Shown one piece after another: positions 42,085 through 45,694 of a stretch of DNA of 45,694 nucleotides. The stretch covers positions 3,525-49,218 of the forward strand of contig JAADIP010000066.1 of assembly GCA_013151275.1 (NCBI GenBank). Reading direction: 5' to 3'. Below the pieces are notes generated by a model. The model worked only from the letters and a program-made list of their open reading frames with translations, had not been told where the DNA came from and ran no database searches. The DNA comes from Calditrichota bacterium (GTDB lineage: Bacteria; Calditrichota; Calditrichia; Calditrichales; Calditrichaceae). Within the stretch, counting starts at the first letter, position 1. Each line of letters starts with the position of its first letter. A program made the translations under genes and the position numbers.

Positions 42085-43185
42085 ATGAAGAAGAAATCCA
42101 AAAAATTATTTCTGATAAGCGCCGGAGCGATTATCGTCGTTGTTGTTGTTTCCGTTGTGATGTTTTCAGGATCCGGAAATGGGAACGGTAAGCGCAGCAC
42201 AGTCAAGGTCGAGAAAAAGACCATTATCGAAAAAGCCCTGGCGGTAGGCTCGATAGAACCGATGAATGAGATTGAGGTCAAATCAAAAATTTCCGGAGTG
42301 GTCGGAAAGTTGTTTGTGGAAGTGGGCGATTTTGTACGAGCCGGAGCTCCTTTGTTAGAGGTAAAACCCGATCCCACGCCGCTGGAATTGGCTCAGGCAA
42401 AACGCGACGTTGAAATGACTTCGCTTGAAATGAAAGGCACGGCTAAGGCTCTTGAACGCACTAAAAAACTTAAAATGAAAGGTCTGGTTTCCGATCAGGA
42501 ATTCGAATCGATCTTAAGGCAGTATGAAGAAGCCAAATTACGTAACCAGATCGCCAAGGAGCGCCTGGAGCTTTTGGAGGTGGGAAAGATAAACATAGAG
42601 GGCACCGAAATAGAAGCCGTGGTAAAAGCGCCGCTGACCGGTTTTATACTTGAAAAATACGTGAATCCGGGCGATCCGGTTGTTCCGCTGACCTCCTACC
42701 AGCCTGGCACGTCTTTGATGAGAATGGCGAATATGGATCAGCTTATTTTCAAAGGAACGGTGGATGAAATAGATGTGGGAAAAATAAAAGAAGGTTTGCC
42801 GTGCGAGTTACAGGTGGGAGCGCTGCCCGGCAAAATAATTAAAGGGCACGTGACTCTGATTTCTTTAAAGGCGAAAAAAGAAGACAACACAACCGTTTTT
42901 CCGGTCGAAATTAAAATTGATGAAATAGGGAACACCATGCTGCGCGCCGGTTATTCCGCTAACGCCCATATTATTATCGCCAAACGCGACAGCGTTCTGG
43001 CGGTGCCCGAACGCGTGGTAACCTTCCGCAACGATTCGGCGTTTGTAAAGATTCCCGTGGGTGAAAAAGGGCAAAAAGAAAAGTACATTAAAACCGGCTT
43101 AAGCGACGCCATTTACATCGAGGTTATCGAGGGCTTAAAAGAAGGAGACGAAGTTCTGGAAAAAGAGACAAAAGAAATTATCTGA
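42085..43185 (+). CDS. Periplasmic adaptor of an efflux system (HlyD/MacA-like)
   Basis: A 366-aa membrane-fusion protein. Residues 5-27 are a signal anchor (LFLISAGAIIVVVVVSVVMF). A lipoyl-like half-motif (IEVKSKISGVVGKLFVEVGDFVRAGAPLLEV), a coiled-coil hairpin (about 105-170) and its second half (VKAPLTGFILEKYVNPGDPV) follow, then beta-barrel and membrane-proximal domains. AAGGAGCTCTGAAAA precedes ATG. It links the inner-membrane permeases downstream to an outer-membrane channel. It lacks an adjacent TolC gene in the window. Confidence 0.92.
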   Translation: MKKKSKKLFLISAGAIIVVVVVSVVMFSGSGNGNGKRSTVKVEKKTIIEKALAVGSIEPMNEIEVKSKISGVVGKLFVEVGDFVRAGAPLLEVKPDPTPLELAQAKRDVEMTSLEMKGTAKALERTKKLKMKGLVSDQEFESILRQYEEAKLRNQIAKERLELLEVGKINIEGTEIEAVVKAPLTGFILEKYVNPGDPVVPLTSYQPGTSLMRMANMDQLIFKGTVDEIDVGKIKEGLPCELQVGALPGKIIKGHVTLISLKAKKEDNTTVFPVEIKIDEIGNTMLRAGYSANAHIIIAKRDSVLAVPERVVTFRNDSAFVKIPVGEKGQKEKYIKTGLSDAIYIEVIEGLKEGDEVLEKETKEII

Positions 43186-43203
43186 GCTAAAGTAATCGTC
43201 CGG

Positions 43204-43385
43204 TTAATATATTAACACTAAAATCCTTGCATCTTTTTTGGCAGAATCTGTTGATAGTTAAGCGAGTAAGGGTTAAGCGGCTTATCCGGCGTCTGCTCAC
43301 TTTCCGCTCCCTGAGCCTGTCGAAGGGAGCTTGTCAAAGGGAGCCTGTCGAGTTACTCTTTTACTCGTTACTTGTCGTTAAGCGG
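43204..43385 (-). repeat. Composite intergenic repeat, copy II
   Basis: Inverted relative of 13788-13940. It begins with the 25-base exact match (43204-43228), then GGTTAAGCGGCTTATCCGG, CTCCCTGAGCCTGTCGAAGG and a 14-base tandem (GGGAGCCTGTCGAG-like, three times), then GTTACTC, GTTACTT and GTCGTTAAGCGG. Seven-base phase is visible through most of it. The rest of the gap to 43558 is AT-rich; a 51-codon frame there is not convincing. Confidence 0.7.
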
Positions 43386-43558
43386 TAAAAATTTAAATAT
43401 GCGCGGTTTTATGAATTTTGAAAATCTTTACAACCAACTCTCCGAATTGCGGAGAAGGGTCGGGAAAATGCTTGCTTTTGCGAATACGCGAACAAAAATA
43501 AGACAAACAAACTTTTTACGAATTCATCTTAATCAAAAAACCCAAGATAAATGAAATT

Positions 43559-44806
43559 ATGAAAGCACCGATGGAAAATTTGAGCGAGATATTTTTTTAC
43601 CTCCGCCAGTATAAATCCCGCACAGCCATGACCATGTTCGGGATCATCTGGGGAACAATGACCGTGATCCTGCTGCTGGCGTTTGGCGTGGGGGTAAGAA
43701 AGCAGATGAGTAAAAACATGCACGGTATCGGCGAAGGGATTGCCATTGTCTGGCCGGGTCGCACCAGCATTCCTTTTGAGGGTTATGGTCGGGATCGGCG
43801 GATACGGCTTACCGATGAAGATATCGAAATGCTGCGCAGAGAAATTAAAACGATCCGCCGGATCAGTCCCGAGTATAGCTACTGGGGAGCGGCTATTCGT
43901 GTGGAAGACCGCATAAACCGACCGAATCTCACGGGAGTCATTCCCGAATACGGTCCCATGCGCAATATATGGTGGGAACCAGGAGGACGCTGGTTAAACG
44001 AACCTGACCTGAAATTCAATCGCCGGGTTGTATTCCTTGGAAACAGCTTACGTGATTTTCTTTTTGGCGAGAATGCAAACGCCGTCGGTAAATATGTTTA
44101 CATCAACGATACTCCCTTTCTGGTTATCGGCGTGATGAAAAAGAAGACTCAGAATTCTTCCTATAATCAAAGAGATCAGGATCGCGCCTTTATTCCGATG
44201 ACCACCTTTAAATCGATTTTCGGATACAAATATGTCAGTAATTTTGTCTATCAGGTTTATGATCCGCGGGACGCGAAATACGTAAAGCAGGAAGTGTACA
44301 ATGTTTTGGCGAAAAAATACAAATTCGATCCTAAGGATAAAGAGACTTTGGGAATCTGGGACACGACCGAATTCGATACATTTATCTTTTATTTCACTCT
44401 GGGCTTTAATATTTTTATGGGAATAATCGGCGCCATTACGCTGATTGTGGGCGGTATTGGCTTGGCGAATATTATGTATGTTGTGGTAACGGAACGAACA
44501 AGAGAAATCGGCATTCGCCGTTCCATCGGCGCAAAGCGGAGTCATATTCTGGGACAATTTATTCTTGAGGCGTTCATTATTATCGGAATCGGCGCGGTTA
44601 TCGGATTTCTTTTGGCGATAGGGATTATTAATCTGGTGGCGGCTATTCCTTCCCAGGGATTTAAAGAAACGGTGGGAACGCCGGAGCTGAATTTAACGGT
44701 CGCCTTTATTACTATGGCTATTTTGTTCATCATCGGATTTTTAGCGGGCTATTTTCCGGCTCGAAGGGCGTCGAAACTTAATATCGTCGATTGTTTGCGC
44801 TATTAA
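43559..44806 (+). CDS. ABC transporter permease, MacB-like, first
   Basis: A 415-aa inner-membrane protein of the MacB/FtsX-type permease family. One N-terminal helix (about residues 20-45), a large periplasmic MacB_PCD domain (about 45-275) and three C-terminal helices (FtsX domain, with GGIGLANIMYVVVTERTREIGIRRSIGAK and YFPARRASKLNIVDCLRY). ATG 43559 or ATG 43571; neither has a strong ribosome site. Works with the adaptor upstream and a separate ATPase, not yet seen. It closely resembles the next gene. Confidence 0.92.
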   Translation: MKAPMENLSEIFFYLRQYKSRTAMTMFGIIWGTMTVILLLAFGVGVRKQMSKNMHGIGEGIAIVWPGRTSIPFEGYGRDRRIRLTDEDIEMLRREIKTIRRISPEYSYWGAAIRVEDRINRPNLTGVIPEYGPMRNIWWEPGGRWLNEPDLKFNRRVVFLGNSLRDFLFGENANAVGKYVYINDTPFLVIGVMKKKTQNSSYNQRDQDRAFIPMTTFKSIFGYKYVSNFVYQVYDPRDAKYVKQEVYNVLAKKYKFDPKDKETLGIWDTTEFDTFIFYFTLGFNIFMGIIGAITLIVGGIGLANIMYVVVTERTREIGIRRSIGAKRSHILGQFILEAFIIIGIGAVIGFLLAIGIINLVAAIPSQGFKETVGTPELNLTVAFITMAILFIIGFLAGYFPARRASKLNIVDCLRY

Positions 44807-44834
44807 ATGTCCGATTTTTTGAGGAAAGCGACAA

Positions 44835-45694
44835 ATGCTTATTTTTATGTTATTGAGAGAATTTATTGAGGATTTAAGAACCCAAAAAACGCGGGCTTTT
44901 TTAACGACCATTGCTATTTCGTGGGGTATTTTAGCCATCACGCTGCTCATGGCGTTTGGCGAGGGTTTGTCGTTCAGAATGCGCGAGGGATTGTTAAACG
45001 CCGGCGACCGGATCATTCGCGTCTATGGCGGACAGACAACTAAAAAGTGGCAGGGATTGCCGATAGGCAGGCGTATCCGCCTAAAAGAGGAAGATTGTCA
45101 GATCATTAAAAAAAATATCCCTCAGGTTTCCGTTGTAATCCCCGGCTTCGGAAGAAGAGTTCGTCTTAAAGCGGGTGAAAAGATTTCGTCAACATATATG
45201 GAAGGCGTGTATCCGGAATTTGAATTTTTACGCCGCATGTTTCCCGCATCCGGAGGACGTTTCTTAAACGCAAAAGATTTGCAGGAACGCCGAAGGAGCG
45301 TGTTTTTAGGCGAGGAGATTGCCGCGGAATTGTTCGGTCGCCCCGATCCCGTGGGCGAAACGGTAAGAATTGACGGCGTGCCTTTCACGGTTGTGGGCGT
45401 AATGCCTAAAAAGCTTCAAACTTCCATGAGCAACGGTCCCGATAACCGAAGAGCGATTATTCCCTTTACAACATTTCAAAGCATTTACGGATATAAATAT
45501 CTCAACAATATAATAGTCAAACCGATTAACCCTCGGGACGGTAAGTTTGTCGAAAGAGAAATCCGCCGGGTTCTGGCAAAAAAATATCAATTCGATCCCG
45601 ATGACGAGCGCGCCGTTCCGGTGTGGAATTTTATTGAAAATGAAGAAATGGGAGCCAAAGTGTTTCGCGGAATTAACATCTTTCTTGCGGTTAT
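44835..45694 (+). CDS. ABC transporter permease, MacB-like, second (cut by window end)
   Basis: A partial gene of 286 complete codons, open at the window end. ATG 44835 has GAGGAAAG upstream. N-terminal helix (TRAFLTTIAISWGILAITLLMAFGEG), then a MacB_PCD periplasmic domain paralogous to the preceding gene: compare LAKKYQFDPDDE here with LAKKYKFDPKDK there. The C-terminal FtsX helices lie beyond the window. Two adjacent permease paralogues suggest a heterodimeric exporter. Confidence 0.9.
   Translation, partial: MLIFMLLREFIEDLRTQKTRAFLTTIAISWGILAITLLMAFGEGLSFRMREGLLNAGDRIIRVYGGQTTKKWQGLPIGRRIRLKEEDCQIIKKNIPQVSVVIPGFGRRVRLKAGEKISSTYMEGVYPEFEFLRRMFPASGGRFLNAKDLQERRRSVFLGEEIAAELFGRPDPVGETVRIDGVPFTVVGVMPKKLQTSMSNGPDNRRAIIPFTTFQSIYGYKYLNNIIVKPINPRDGKFVEREIRRVLAKKYQFDPDDERAVPVWNFIENEEMGAKVFRGINIFLAV

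Noticed and set aside
43399-43554. 51-codon frame before the first permease gene (starts MRGFMNFENLYNQL)
   Set aside because: The first part looks protein-like, but the rest does not, there is no ribosome site, and it adjoins repeat DNA. Not enough to support a gene.
1-45694. tRNA or rRNA genes
   Set aside because: I looked in the gaps for the GTTCRANNC T-loop pattern with cloverleaf pairing and saw none; a tRNA search program would be decisive.

Overview
The window is a gene-dense bacterial chromosome segment of moderate GC. It contains 43 confident or likely protein genes, several very small genes, no rRNA, no tRNA that I can recognise, and no phage, transposase or CRISPR array. The gene content suggests a Gram-negative bacterium of the FCB side of the tree, something like Calditrichota or Ignavibacteria. 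The evidence is a TonB receptor with a carboxypeptidase-regulatory-like N-terminus, outer-membrane barrels, a 34-residue THX ribosomal protein, a Ccm system with a CXXXY-type CcmE, and GatAB with a single GluRS. That placement is inference, not a proven taxonomy.

Layout. 1-2.8 kb (minus strand): ComF-like phosphoribosyltransferase, an outer-membrane barrel and a possible small membrane peptide. 3.1-5.4 kb: a FliA-type sigma factor behind a sigma-54-like promoter, a receiver/histidine-kinase protein and a 55-aa protein resembling the end of FlgM. 6.0-8.7 kb: TonB-dependent receptor with a clear terminator. 9.0-13.8 kb: ccmA-B-C-D-E-F, a compact cytochrome c maturation operon whose CcmE carries Cys instead of the usual heme-binding His. 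14.1-17.7 kb: truA, two tandem transaldolase/F6P-aldolase genes and an HtrA protease. 17.7-21.8 kb: purC, psd, pssA, a DUF4321 protein, tatA, gatA. 21.9-25.5 kb: gatB, an ICMT-like methyltransferase, an unknown exported protein and an isoaspartyl peptidase. 26.3-31.0 kb: UbiA-family prenyltransferase, maf, a single receiver, a CNNM/CBS protein, the THX gene (minus strand) and a trans-sulfuration enzyme. 31.3-32.3 kb: a UDP-glucuronate decarboxylase-like epimerase. 32.9-41.8 kb: one long collinear run, yebC-ruvC-ruvA-ruvB-queA-(degenerate ispF)-dedA-gltX-ddl-cysS. 42.1-45.7 kb: an efflux adaptor and two MacB-like permeases, the second cut by the window end.

The most unusual signal is non-coding. 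Several intergenic gaps are filled with sequence built in steps of seven bases. Different heptamer words (GTAATGC, CTACTAC, CTGCTTT, CTTTAAT, TTAACCC, GTCACTT and others) follow each other while largely keeping the seven-base phase. Two such regions, near 26.0 kb and 32.5 kb in opposite orientation, share an 89-bp non-repetitive core identical at 84 of 89 positions, with heptad arms of different length on both sides. Two further gaps (13.8 kb and 43.3 kb) share a second composite element that carries the same AAGCCGCTTAAC module. A different family with a nine-base period lies near 0.2, 0.45 and 5.8 kb. These look like a dispersed, slippage-built intergenic repeat system comparable in style to the heptameric STRR repeats of filamentous cyanobacteria.

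How the genes work together: Psd and PssA make phosphatidylethanolamine. GatA and GatB would need a GluRS that mischarges tRNA-Gln, and gltX is in the same window. RuvABC forms a complete Holliday-junction set next to yebC and queA. The Ccm genes form heme-delivery and ligation machinery without CcmG/H in this window.
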